Origin: Streptomyces sp. D2-8
GTDB taxonomy: Bacteria > Actinomycetota > Actinomycetes > Streptomycetales > Streptomycetaceae
Assembly: GCF_023184515.1 (NCBI RefSeq)
Contig: NZ_JAAHBP010000005.1
Span: forward strand, 186,001 to 250,000
Reading direction: 5' to 3'
DNA length: 64,000 nt
The first letter of the stretch is position 1. Each line of letters opens with the position of its first letter. The notes beneath the pieces were generated by a model. The model did not search any database. It worked only from the letters and a program-made list of their open reading frames with translations, and had not been told where the DNA came from. A program made the position numbers and the translations under genes. Shown one piece after another: positions 18,245-29,490 of this stretch.

Positions 18245-20236
18245 TCAGCCGATCTGCGCGTTCTTGGTGACGGTCACCTCGTCGATGTCGGAGGTCCGCA
18301 CGGTCACGTCGACCTGCCAGTCGCCGGCCATGGGGAGCTGCACTCCGTTCGCCGACCAGTGTCCGGTAGCGATGTGGTCGGGGACGACGGGCAGGGGCCC
18401 GAGGTCCTTGGCCTTCAGGGTGAAGTCGACCTTCACCTCGGGGATGTCGAAGGCCCGTCCGTTGGGCCGCTCCACGTAGACGTGCATCTCGTTGTCGCCC
18501 ACGCGCGCGGGGTCGAGGTCGATGGTGACGATGCCCTTGCCGTCCTCGCCGCCGGTGTCGAACGGCATGTTCAGGGTCAGCGCCCCGGACGCGCCCGCGT
18601 CGGCGGAGGAAGACACGGAGGACGAGGTGGCCGCCTTGGCCTCCTGTTCCGTGCGTCCCGGCTCGGTCTGCGTCAGCACGGTGGTGACGGCGAGCAGCAC
18701 CACCGCGATGCCGGCCTCGGTCAGTACGGAGCGGCGGAGCCCGAAGCGGTTCGGGTCCGCGTCCCGCATCCGCTTCTGCCGTGCGGCGTCCCGGGCGGCC
18801 TGCTGCCGGGCGAGCTGCGCGGCACGTTCGGTGTCGGCGGGCTCGGGGCCGGACCGCACGTCGGTGTCGAGGCCGGTGTCGGTGTCACTGCCGCCATCGC
18901 CATCGCCGTCCCTCTCGCCCTCGGCGTCGCCCGAGGCGTCCGCGGCATCCGCCCCCGCGCCGACCCGCTCCTTCTCCCGTACCGCCGACGCCCCCACCGG
19001 GACCGTCTCCGTCAGCCGCCCTGTCCACCGGCGCGAGATCCACGCGACGCCGACCAGGACGACCACGAGGCCGATCTTGGCCAGGAGGAGCTGGCCGTAG
19101 CGGGTGTCGGTGAAGGCCGACCAGGAGCCGAGCTGGCGCCAGGACTGGTACGTACCGGTCGCGATCAGGGCGAGGACGCTGCCGAAGGCGACCTGGGAGA
19201 AGCGGCGAACGGCCGGTGCGTCGACGGGCGTGTCGGCGGGGGCGCGGTACAGGGCGACCAACAGCGCGCCCAGCCCGCCGAGCCAGGCGGCCACGGCCAG
19301 CAGATGGAGCACGTCGACCGGCATGGCGATGCCCGCCTGGAGGCCGACCGAGGCGTGCTCGGACATCGCCCAGCTCGCGGCGAGCCCGGCCGCCACGACG
19401 GCGCCGCCGATCGAGAGCCCGAAGGTGAGGTCGCGCTTCTCCTGGGCGTCCTCACGCTTTTCATAGGCCCCGAACAGCACGGCGATGAACAGTGCCGCCG
19501 CGGCGAGCAGCAGCAGCCGGGACACCAGCGCCGCGCCGGTCTTGGTCTGCAGCACCTGCCCGAGCAGCGACAGGTCGAAGACGTCGGCGACCTTCCCGGA
19601 GCCCGTGAAGGAGCCGCGCAGAAGCAGCAGCGCGAGGGTCGCCGCGGTGAGCGCGACCCACCCGGAGACGACGAACCGCTGCACCGGCCGCACCCCGGAA
19701 CCGCGCCGCCAGCAGGCGAGCACGAAGGCGGCGCCGCCGGCCATCACGATGAACCCGGCGTACGACACGTACCGCCCGAAGCCGTACAGCCAGCCCACGA
19801 CCCCGTCGTCGGCCGCCTGCCCGGAGACCGACACGGACGTCTTGGAGGGGGCGCCGATGGAGAAGGTGTAGGCGCCGGCGACGGGATGGCTGTCCGCCGA
19901 GACGACCTGGTAGGCCACGGTGTACGTGCCGTCGGGCAGGCCCGAGTGCAGCGGTACGGCGTACGTCGTGCCGCTGACGTTGGCCGGCTTGCCCGTGTCG
20001 ACGCGCTTGCCCTCGGGGTCGAGCACGCGCAGCGAGTCGTCGGACAGCGCGACCTGCTCGGAGAAGGTGAGCGAGATCCGGGCCGGGGCCTTGTCGACCA
20101 CCGCCCCCTGCCCGGGGTCGCTGCCGGTCACCGCGGCGTGCGCGGAGGCCGGGCCGGTTCCGGCGAGGAGCGCGCAGGTCGCGGCCAGGAGCAGCAGCAC
20201 CAGTGTCCGGACGCGGGGGGCGATGGTCTGCGTCAC
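18245..20236 (-). CDS. CopC-CopD fusion, copper binding and transport membrane protein
   Basis: This 663-residue protein has a signal peptide ending GPASA, after which the mature chain begins HAAVTGSDP. That N-terminal His is the usual CopC copper ligand. A CopC domain follows (about 33-125), then about eight membrane helices of CopD (about 145-420). Next is a cytosolic Asp/Glu/Gly-rich low-complexity linker (about 425-500), another helix, and a C-terminal extracytoplasmic YtkA-like beta domain (about 560-663). It belongs to the copper operon between the PCuAC gene and dtpA, and should bind or import copper at the membrane. The charged linker is unlikely to be structured. Confidence 0.9.
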   Translation of the reverse strand: MTQTIAPRVRTLVLLLLAATCALLAGTGPASAHAAVTGSDPGQGAVVDKAPARISLTFSEQVALSDDSLRVLDPEGKRVDTGKPANVSGTTYAVPLHSGLPDGTYTVAYQVVSADSHPVAGAYTFSIGAPSKTSVSVSGQAADDGVVGWLYGFGRYVSYAGFIVMAGGAAFVLACWRRGSGVRPVQRFVVSGWVALTAATLALLLLRGSFTGSGKVADVFDLSLLGQVLQTKTGAALVSRLLLLAAAALFIAVLFGAYEKREDAQEKRDLTFGLSIGGAVVAAGLAASWAMSEHASVGLQAGIAMPVDVLHLLAVAAWLGGLGALLVALYRAPADTPVDAPAVRRFSQVAFGSVLALIATGTYQSWRQLGSWSAFTDTRYGQLLLAKIGLVVVLVGVAWISRRWTGRLTETVPVGASAVREKERVGAGADAADASGDAEGERDGDGDGGSDTDTGLDTDVRSGPEPADTERAAQLARQQAARDAARQKRMRDADPNRFGLRRSVLTEAGIAVVLLAVTTVLTQTEPGRTEQEAKAATSSSVSSSADAGASGALTLNMPFDTGGEDGKGIVTIDLDPARVGDNEMHVYVERPNGRAFDIPEVKVDFTLKAKDLGPLPVVPDHIATGHWSANGVQLPMAGDWQVDVTVRTSDIDEVTVTKNAQIG

Positions 20237-20248
20237 AGGGTCCCTCCC

Positions 20249-20722
20249 TCAGTGTCCGGTCTTCGGGGTGTAGGTCGCCGGCTTCACCGGCATCCCGACC
20301 TTCACCGGGTCGGAGTGGGCGAAGTGCAGCTCGACGGAGACCGTCCGGCCCTCCTTCGGCTTGCTCTTCAGCTGTTCGAACATCAGGTGGTCGCCACCGC
20401 TCTTCAGCTCCAGCCGGCCGTCCGCGGGGATCTTCAGGCTCTTGACCTCCTGCATCGCCCCGTCGACGGTCTGGTGCACGGTGACCTGCCCGGCGATGTC
20501 ACTGGTGACCGAGGTCAGCTCGTCGGCGGCACCGCCCTTGTTGGTGACGGTGAGGAAGCCGGCCGCCATGTCGTCGGACACCGGCTGCGGCATGTACGCG
20601 GAGCCGACGGAGAGTTCCGCCTTCCCCGAGTCGCCTTCACCGCCGGAGTCCGAGCCGCCGCAGCCCGCCAGGGCCAGCGTCCCGGCTATGACGAGGGCCG
20701 CCGGGCCGAGCCGCCGCCTCAC
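20249..20722 (-). CDS. PCuAC-type copper chaperone lipoprotein (ECuC-like)
   Basis: This 157-residue lipoprotein has a lipobox LAGC near residue 20, followed by a PCuAC (DUF461) domain. The copper site H-x-M pattern is visible: Met of SAYMPQP, His of TVHQTVDG and the HLMFEQLK segment. In S. lividans the homologous ECuC receives copper and hands it to Sco. Its start overlaps the sco stop by four bases (ATGA), so the two are translated together. It is anchored on the outer face of the membrane. Confidence 0.91.
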   Translation of the reverse strand: MRRRLGPAALVIAGTLALAGCGGSDSGGEGDSGKAELSVGSAYMPQPVSDDMAAGFLTVTNKGGAADELTSVTSDIAGQVTVHQTVDGAMQEVKSLKIPADGRLELKSGGDHLMFEQLKSKPKEGRTVSVELHFAHSDPVKVGMPVKPATYTPKTGH

Positions 20723-21372
20723 GGCTTCTCCCCCTTGACGATCTTGGGGAGGTCCTTGGTGTAGTCGTCGACGGAGGCGTCCTCGCCGTAGAGCACATAG
20801 CCGCCGTCGGTCTTCGGGGAGAACGCGATGACCTGGGTGCCGTGCTCGGAGACGAGCTTGCCGTTCTTGTCCTTCGTGGTCGGCTCAATGGAGATGCCGA
20901 GGGTGCGGGCGCCGGCCTGGATGGTCGCGAAGTCGCCGGTGAGGCCGACGAAGCTGGAGTCGATGCCCTTGAGCCACTTGCCGAGTTCGGCCGAGGTGTC
21001 GCGCTTGGGGTCGGTGGTGACGAACACCACGCGCAGTTCGTCCTGCTCGGCCTTGGGCAGCTGCTTCTTGGCGACGGCGATGTTGTTCATCGTCAGCGGG
21101 CAGACGTCCGGGCAGTGGGTGTAGCCGAAGTAGATCAGCGTGGGCTTGCCCTCGGTCTCCTTGCGGAGGTCGTACTTCTTGCCCTGCGTGTCGGTGAGGA
21201 CCAGGTCCGGCTTCTCGAAGGGCTTGTCGAGGACGGTGGCGGCCTTGTCGGTGCCTGCCTCCTCCGACACGACGGCGACGGGCTTGCCGCTGTCGTCGCC
21301 GCTGCCGCAGGCGGTCAGGGTCAGGGATGCGGCGGCGAGCAGTGCGGCCGCGGCGAAGGTCTTGGTGCGCAT
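20719..21372 (-). CDS. sco: Sco/SenC copper chaperone lipoprotein
   Basis: This 217-residue protein starts at ATG 21372 (MRTKTFAAAALLAAASLTLTACG). The lipobox LTAC gives a lipoprotein. The thioredoxin-like SCO1/SenC domain keeps the copper-binding CPDVC motif (in YTHCPDVCPLTMNN) and a distal His in VSEHGTQV. Sco proteins deliver copper to the CuA site of cytochrome c oxidase, and in Streptomyces also act in morphogenesis together with ECuC and DtpA. The longer frame upstream of 21372 lacks family similarity and was not used. Confidence 0.93.
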   Translation of the reverse strand: MRTKTFAAAALLAAASLTLTACGSGDDSGKPVAVVSEEAGTDKAATVLDKPFEKPDLVLTDTQGKKYDLRKETEGKPTLIYFGYTHCPDVCPLTMNNIAVAKKQLPKAEQDELRVVFVTTDPKRDTSAELGKWLKGIDSSFVGLTGDFATIQAGARTLGISIEPTTKDKNGKLVSEHGTQVIAFSPKTDGGYVLYGEDASVDDYTKDLPKIVKGEKP

Positions 21373-21461
21373 AGAAAAATGTCCCAGATGTCGGTGACCC
21401 GGCGCGCACCGGGGTGCCCCGCCCAGCGGGGATCCGGTGCGCGCCGTCAACGGAAGCAGCC

Positions 21462-22199
21462 TCAGGCGTTGGACCGCCGGCGCCCGGCGAGCACACCGTA
21501 GGCGACGCCCGCCGCGCCGACCACGATGCCGACGATGCCGAGGACGCGGGCGGTGGTGTCGGTGTCGTCGGAGGAGTCGGAGGCGGCGGTGTCGGCGGAG
21601 GCCTTCTCGGCCGACTTGGCGTCGGAGTCCTCGTCGGCCGCCGAGCCGTGGTGCCCGTCCTCGGAGGCCGCGGACAGCTCCAGCACCGGGGCCGGGTTGT
21701 CGGGCTCCTCCTGGCCCTTCTGCGGCACCTCGATCCAGCGGACGACCTCCTTGTTGGAGTACGTCTGCAGGGCCTTGAAGACCAGCTGGTCGGCGTCCTC
21801 GGGCAGCTGGCCGACGGAGAGCGGGAACTTCTCGAAGTAGCCGGGCTCGATCCCCTTGCCGTTGGCGGTCCAGGTGACCTTGGTGACGGCCTCGGTGATC
21901 TTCTTGCCGTGCATCTCCAGCGGCTTGTCCAGCTCGGACGTGGTGACCTGGACCTTCCAGCCGGGCATGGGCTCCGGCATGACGGAGGCCAGCGGGTGGT
22001 CGGTGGGGAAGTTGACCTCGAGCTTGGTGGTCGAGGCGTCGTCACGCTCGTTCGGAACCTTGAAGTTCACCACCGCGTAGCCGCCCTTGGCGGCCGTGCC
22101 CTCGGGCTGCACGCTGACGTGCGCGAAGGCGGGGGCGGACAGGGCGAGAACGGTGACACCGGCGGCGGCACCGGCCGCGACGATACGGGAAGCCTTCAT
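21462..22199 (-). CDS. YcnI-like (DUF1775) copper-associated secreted protein with C-terminal anchor
   Basis: This 245-residue protein starts at ATG 22199 (MKASRIVAAGAAAG) after a GGAAGGAG ribosome-binding site. The signal peptide ends in AFA, so the mature protein begins HVSVQPEG. An N-terminal His is the known copper ligand in YcnI of Bacillus. A DUF1775 domain covers about 30-165, followed by an acidic Ser/Asp-rich linker and a C-terminal helix (VLGIVGIVVGAAGVAYGV) before RRRSNA. It is the first gene of the copper operon, about 90 bp upstream of sco. Confidence 0.9.
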   Translation of the reverse strand: MKASRIVAAGAAAGVTVLALSAPAFAHVSVQPEGTAAKGGYAVVNFKVPNERDDASTTKLEVNFPTDHPLASVMPEPMPGWKVQVTTSELDKPLEMHGKKITEAVTKVTWTANGKGIEPGYFEKFPLSVGQLPEDADQLVFKALQTYSNKEVVRWIEVPQKGQEEPDNPAPVLELSAASEDGHHGSAADEDSDAKSAEKASADTAASDSSDDTDTTARVLGIVGIVVGAAGVAYGVLAGRRRSNA

Positions 22200-22365
22200 G
22201 GAAGGAGCACTCCGCTGTGAGTCGGTCTGGATGTGGAAGGAGGGATGCGCGCACACGCGCGTGCCGCACGACGGCGGCCCCTCCTCCGCGGGATCCAGGG
22301 CTCCGGGGCTCCGAAGAGGAGGACCCGGGGCATCCGAGGGGCGCAGTGGTGGTGATCGCGTCGCG

Positions 22366-23187
22366 TCAGGCGGCGAGGGCGAGTGCGGCTGCGGAAGCCG
22401 GGGCGGCGGGCGGGCCGCGCCGGATCACCGTGTGCTGGAGCGCCGTGGTGCGAGGCATCGGGGGCGCGGGCCGGGCGTCGGGCGCTGGGCGCGGGCAGGC
22501 CTCCGGGGCTCCCGGAAGCCCGGCGCGCAGGGCGTGTACCAGCGCGAGAGCGGCCCACAGGGAGCGCACGAGCGCCCCCTCGGCGACTCCCTGCGCCGAC
22601 AGTTCGGTGAGCCGCAGCAGTGCCAGGTCGCCGTGGCGCAGCAGCCAGCCGGCGGCGAGCGCCGCGAGGACGTGGCCGAGCAGCATCGGCAGGGACGGCC
22701 ACAGCGAGGCCGACGACTCGGACAGGGCATCCCCGGGCAGGTGCGTGTGCGCCCCCGTGGACGGCTGGATTCGGGCTTCGGTGAGGATCCTGTGGGCCTG
22801 CGCAGGGCTGATCGCCGCCGCCGTCGTGCCGCATACGAACCGCGCGGCCTGCTGGACCAGGGCGGCGTCGCTCCCGCCCGCCGACGCCGAGGAGGTGACG
22901 GCGGCCGTACCGTGCTGGCCGAGGCCGAACAGCGTGTGCAGCACCGTCTGGCCCACCGCGAGCAGTGCCGTGATCCCCGCCAGCGAGCGCACGCGCCCGG
23001 CGAGGGGAGCCGCCACCGCGACCACCCCGAGGAACCCGGCACTCAGCGTCCACAGCGGGATGCCGTCGCAGGAAGCGAGTGCGTGACCTGCCCCGGCCAG
23101 CACGACGCAGACCGCGGCGAACACCGCGGCCCGCAGGATCCGGAGCGTGTGTCCGGAGCGCGTCGCGCGCGCGTGGGGGGCAGTCAT
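22366..23187 (-). CDS. Membrane protein of unknown function upstream of the copper operon
   Basis: This 273-residue protein has four to five predicted membrane helices, including ILRAAVFAAVCVVLAGAGHALA, LSAGFLGVVAVAAPLAG, ITALLAVGQTVLHTLF and LPMLLGHVLAALAAGWLL. An extracytoplasmic loop holds scattered His residues (GAHTHLPGD). The C-terminus is Pro/Ala-rich. It lies about 165 bp upstream of the YcnI gene on the same strand and may belong to the copper module, as I recall from synteny in other Streptomyces. No function can be assigned. Confidence 0.75.
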   Translation of the reverse strand: MTAPHARATRSGHTLRILRAAVFAAVCVVLAGAGHALASCDGIPLWTLSAGFLGVVAVAAPLAGRVRSLAGITALLAVGQTVLHTLFGLGQHGTAAVTSSASAGGSDAALVQQAARFVCGTTAAAISPAQAHRILTEARIQPSTGAHTHLPGDALSESSASLWPSLPMLLGHVLAALAAGWLLRHGDLALLRLTELSAQGVAEGALVRSLWAALALVHALRAGLPGAPEACPRPAPDARPAPPMPRTTALQHTVIRRGPPAAPASAAALALAA

Positions 23188-23432
23188 GGCGGGCTCATCA
23201 TCGCACTGGCCCCGCAGGCCTCGTGCGGCAGGTCCACAAGATGCCGTACGACCGGAACATCATGCTCTGACCCCGCGCGACCCCGGATACGCCGATACCT
23301 GCCCCCCACATACACCGATCAGGAGCAGCGCGCATCCGCCGTATGGGCGGCGTCACGTCAACTTCACGCTTACACAGGGGCGCAGAGGGCAATACGTAAC
23401 GGTATGTCGAGCCGCAGCCAGGAGGCTGGAGC

Positions 23433-23897
23433 ATGAGCATCTGGTGGTCACTCCATCTGCGGCGCGAAGCTGCGAGCGTGCCGCTCGCCCGCCGCCTGCT
23501 GATCGGCACGATGGAGACCGCGGGCGTCGACCCGGACATCTCCTACGACCTCTCCGTCGCCCTCAGCGAGGCGTGCGCGAACGCCGTGGAGCACGGCGGG
23601 GACACGGGGCGTGGCCCCGGTTCGGAGGCCTACCGGGTCACCGCGTACCTCGACGGTGAGAAGTGCCGGATCGAGGTCGCCGACGCGGGCCCGGGGTTCC
23701 CCGCGGCATCCGCCGGCCGGTCCCGCCCGCCGATCCGTCCCGCGCACTCCGACGCGGAGAACGGCAGAGGACTGTGCCTCATCGAGGAGCTCGCCGACCA
23801 CGTCCACATCGGCAACAAGCCGGGCCGGGGCGGAGCCGTGGTGAGCTTCGACAAGGTCCTGAAGTGGCGTTCCGGCGCACCGCTGATGGCGGTCTGA
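23433..23897 (+). CDS. HATPase_c-domain anti-sigma factor-like regulator
   Basis: This 154-residue protein consists of one GHKL ATPase domain. It has the N-box ALSEACANAVEHG near residue 45, the G1 box ADAGPGFP and the G2 region ENGRGLCLIEEL. It has no sensor or dimerisation domain, as in SpoIIAB/RsbW-type anti-sigma kinases and the large Streptomyces family of small ATPases. It starts with ATG 23433 after an AGGAGGCTGGAGC leader and ends 30 bp before a perfect parS. Its partner sigma or anti-anti-sigma factor is not in the immediate neighbourhood. Confidence 0.88.
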   Translation: MSIWWSLHLRREAASVPLARRLLIGTMETAGVDPDISYDLSVALSEACANAVEHGGDTGRGPGSEAYRVTAYLDGEKCRIEVADAGPGFPAASAGRSRPPIRPAHSDAENGRGLCLIEELADHVHIGNKPGRGGAVVSFDKVLKWRSGAPLMAV

Positions 23898-23927
23898 CCC
23901 CCATCCGACCGCCCCCGGCGGGGCGGT

Positions 23928-23941
23928 GTTTCACGTGAAAC
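23928..23941. other. parS centromere-like site (perfect) in a 26-bp palindrome
   Basis: GTTTCACGTGAAAC is embedded in a longer perfect palindrome with GGCGGT/ACCGCC flanks (23922-23947). It lies between the convergent ends of the anti-sigma-like gene and glyQS. The extended stem could also terminate transcription from both sides, so ParB binding and terminator function may overlap here. Confidence 0.93.
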
Positions 23942-23961
23942 ACCGCCCGTGACCGACCGCC

Positions 23962-26955
<2,994 letters not shown>

Positions 26956-27130
26956 GATGATCGCGCCTGTTCCCGAGTCGGACCGGCAAGGTCGGCCATG
27001 ATCTCACACGTCAACTACCGCTGACCTGCTGTTTCTTGACCGACCGGTCGGATGCCCCAAGCCGGTTCACAGCATGCCCGCAGCCGGGCCCCATGCCCTT
27101 GACGGGTGGCGCCCCTACATTCCGGGTCCC

Positions 27131-27961
27131 ATGACGGGAACGCAGCACGGGAACGGCCGCGCGGACGAGGAGCTCGCCCGGGCCGCCGTCGACGCACTGG
27201 TCGGCCAGCTGGCCCTGGCGCCCAAGCCGGGTCTGCCCGACCCGCGCGATCTGACGGCCCGGGCCACCCGCCGGGACCACAGCGCCCTGCGCTGGTCGGC
27301 CAGGGCCTTGCTCCCCGGCCTCACGGCGATGGCCGCCACGGCCCGCCGCACGGGCGAGCCCAGTGCCCGCCTCCGGACGGACCTGGGCGCGATCGGCCGC
27401 TCCACGGAACACACGGTGGCGCTGACGGGCGGCGGCCACCGGGGCGCCCTGTGGACGCTGGGCCTGCTCGTGGCGGCGGCGGCCCTGCGCCCGGGAGCCG
27501 AGCCGGCCGACACCACGGCCCTGGCGAAACAACTGGCCGCCCACCCGGACCGCCGCGCCCCGCGCCGCCCGTCCCGCGGCTCCACGATGTCGGCCCGCTA
27601 CGGCGCGGCCGGCGCGAGAGGAGAGGCCAGAGCCGGCTTCCCCCACGTGCGCCGGGCCCTGACCGCCCTCACCACAGCCCGCACCCGGGGCGCCCCCGAG
27701 TACCGGGCCCGTCTGGACGCCCTGCTCACGGTGATGTCCACACTCCAGGACACGGAACTGCTCTACACGGCGGGCCCGATGGGCCTGCGGCAGGTCCAGG
27801 CCGGGGCGCGCGGGGTCCTGGAAGCGGGCGGCACGGCAACGGAGTACGGTGCGGCGGCGCTGGCAGCCCTGGACACCAACCTCACCGACCGAGGCTGGAC
27901 TCCCAGCGGCAGCGCACCCCTGCTGGCAGGCGCCCTGTTCCTGGACGCCCTCAGCTCTTGA
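27131..27961 (+). CDS. CitG/MdcB-like triphosphoribosyl-dephospho-CoA synthase family protein
   Basis: This 276-residue protein starts at ATG 27131. It shows the family pattern LALAPKPGLPDPRD (compare the PKPGLVD motif) near residue 23, and the internal GGGHRGALWTLG motif near 95. In the family this enzyme makes the 2'-(5''-triphosphoribosyl)-3'-dephospho-CoA precursor of the prosthetic group of citrate lyase or malonate decarboxylase. No lyase or decarboxylase subunit is seen nearby, so the role is open. It overlaps convergently with pepP by 11 bp and is divergent from glyQS. Confidence 0.78.
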   Translation: MTGTQHGNGRADEELARAAVDALVGQLALAPKPGLPDPRDLTARATRRDHSALRWSARALLPGLTAMAATARRTGEPSARLRTDLGAIGRSTEHTVALTGGGHRGALWTLGLLVAAAALRPGAEPADTTALAKQLAAHPDRRAPRRPSRGSTMSARYGAAGARGEARAGFPHVRRALTALTTARTRGAPEYRARLDALLTVMSTLQDTELLYTAGPMGLRQVQAGARGVLEAGGTATEYGAAALAALDTNLTDRGWTPSGSAPLLAGALFLDALSS

Positions 27962-29414
27962 GGGACGCCATCCAGGCCTCGACCTCGTCCGAACGCCGCG
28001 GCAGCGCAGCACTCAGATTCCGGTTGCCGTCGTCCGTCACGAGGATGTCGTCCTCGATCCGCACACCGATGCCCCGGTACTCCTCCGGCACCGTCAGGTC
28101 ATCGGCCTGGAAGTACAGCCCGGGCTCCACGGTCAGGCACATCCCCGGCTCGAGGACACCGTCCACGTACGCCTCGACCCGCGCCGCCGCACAGTCATGG
28201 ACGTCCATGCCGAGCATGTGCCCGGTCCCGTGCAGCGTCCAGCGCCGCTGCAGCCCCAGCTCCAGCACGCGCTCCACGGGCCCCTCGACCAGCCCCCACT
28301 CGACGAGCCTCTCGGTCAGGACCCGCTGCGCCGCATCGTGGAAGTCGCGGTACTTCGCGCCCGGCTTCACCGCGGCGATCCCGGCCTCCTGCGCCTCGTA
28401 CACGGCGTCGTAGATCTGGCGCTGGATCTCGCTGAACCGCCCGTTGATCGGCAGCGTGCGCGTCACGTCGGCCGTGTAGTACGTGTGCGTCTCCACACCC
28501 GCGTCGAGCAGCAGCAGCTCGCCCGAGCGCACGGCCCCGTCGTTGCGCACCCAGTGCAGCGTGCAGGCGTGCGGCCCGGCCGCGGCGATCGTGCCGTAGC
28601 CGACGTCGTTGCCCTCCACGCGCGCGCGGAGGAAGAACGTGCCCTCGATGTACCGCTCGGAGGTCGCCTCGGCCTTGTCGAGGACCTTCACCACGTCCTC
28701 GAAGCCGCGCACGGTCGAGTCGACCGCCTTCTGCAGCTCGCCGACCTCGAACTCGTCCTTGACCAGGCGGGCCTCGGAGAGGAAGACCCGCAGCTCCTCG
28801 TCGCGCTCGGCGGTGACCTTGTCGGTCAGGGCCGCCTCGATGCCGGCGTCGTACCCGCGCACGACCCGCACCGGCCCGGTGGCCTCGCGCAGGGCGCCGG
28901 CCAGCTCGCGCACATCGGAGGCGGGGATGCCGTACAGCGTCCCGGCCTCGGTGAGGGAGTGCCGGCGGCCGACCCACAGCTCGCCCTGGCCGTCCAGCCA
29001 GAACTCGCCGTTCTCGCGGTCGGAGCGCGGCAGGAGGTAGATCGTCGCCTCGTGGCCCTCGTCCTTGGGCTCGAGGACCAGGACGCCGTCCTCTGTCTGG
29101 TTGCCGGTGAGGTAGGCGTACTCGACGGAGGCGCGGAAGGCGTACTCGGTGTCGTTCGAGCGGGTCTTCAGGTTGCCCGCGGGGATCACCAGACGCTCGC
29201 CCGGGAAGCGCGCGGAGAGCGCGGCCCGGCGGGCGGCGGTCTCGACGGCCTGTGGGATGGGCTCGAGGTCGCGCAGCTCGGTGTCGGCCCAGCCGCTCTT
29301 CATGTTCTCGGCAAGCTCGTCGGACACGCCCGGGTACAGTCCGTTCTTCCGCTGCTTGATCGGCTCTTCGCTCTCGTCCGGGGTCTCCGGGATGAGCTCC
29401 TCCGCCACGGTCAT
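27951..29414 (-). CDS. pepP: Xaa-Pro aminopeptidase (aminopeptidase P)
   Basis: This 487-residue protein starts at ATG 29414, chosen because a strong GAGGAGG site lies directly upstream. The N-terminal creatinase-like domain covers about 60-200. The C-terminal pita-bread fold carries the two-metal ligands: D of LLLDAGVETH, D of YTADVTRT, H of HGTGHMLGMDVHD, E of VEPGLY and E of RIEDDILV. It removes N-terminal residues before proline in the cytoplasm. The ligand set is complete, so it should be active. The 3' end overlaps the CitG-like gene on the other strand. Confidence 0.94.
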   Translation of the reverse strand: MTVAEELIPETPDESEEPIKQRKNGLYPGVSDELAENMKSGWADTELRDLEPIPQAVETAARRAALSARFPGERLVIPAGNLKTRSNDTEYAFRASVEYAYLTGNQTEDGVLVLEPKDEGHEATIYLLPRSDRENGEFWLDGQGELWVGRRHSLTEAGTLYGIPASDVRELAGALREATGPVRVVRGYDAGIEAALTDKVTAERDEELRVFLSEARLVKDEFEVGELQKAVDSTVRGFEDVVKVLDKAEATSERYIEGTFFLRARVEGNDVGYGTIAAAGPHACTLHWVRNDGAVRSGELLLLDAGVETHTYYTADVTRTLPINGRFSEIQRQIYDAVYEAQEAGIAAVKPGAKYRDFHDAAQRVLTERLVEWGLVEGPVERVLELGLQRRWTLHGTGHMLGMDVHDCAAARVEAYVDGVLEPGMCLTVEPGLYFQADDLTVPEEYRGIGVRIEDDILVTDDGNRNLSAALPRRSDEVEAWMASLKS

Positions 29415-29490
29415 CCTCCTCGATACGGCACTGGACCACCGTCCACTGTACGGCGGCGCGGAAGCGGCCCCAGGGCGATGACGAGGAGCG

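Noticed and set aside
18164..20764. 866-residue open frame antisense to the copper genes
   Set aside because: It spans several true genes in antisense with no family similarity.
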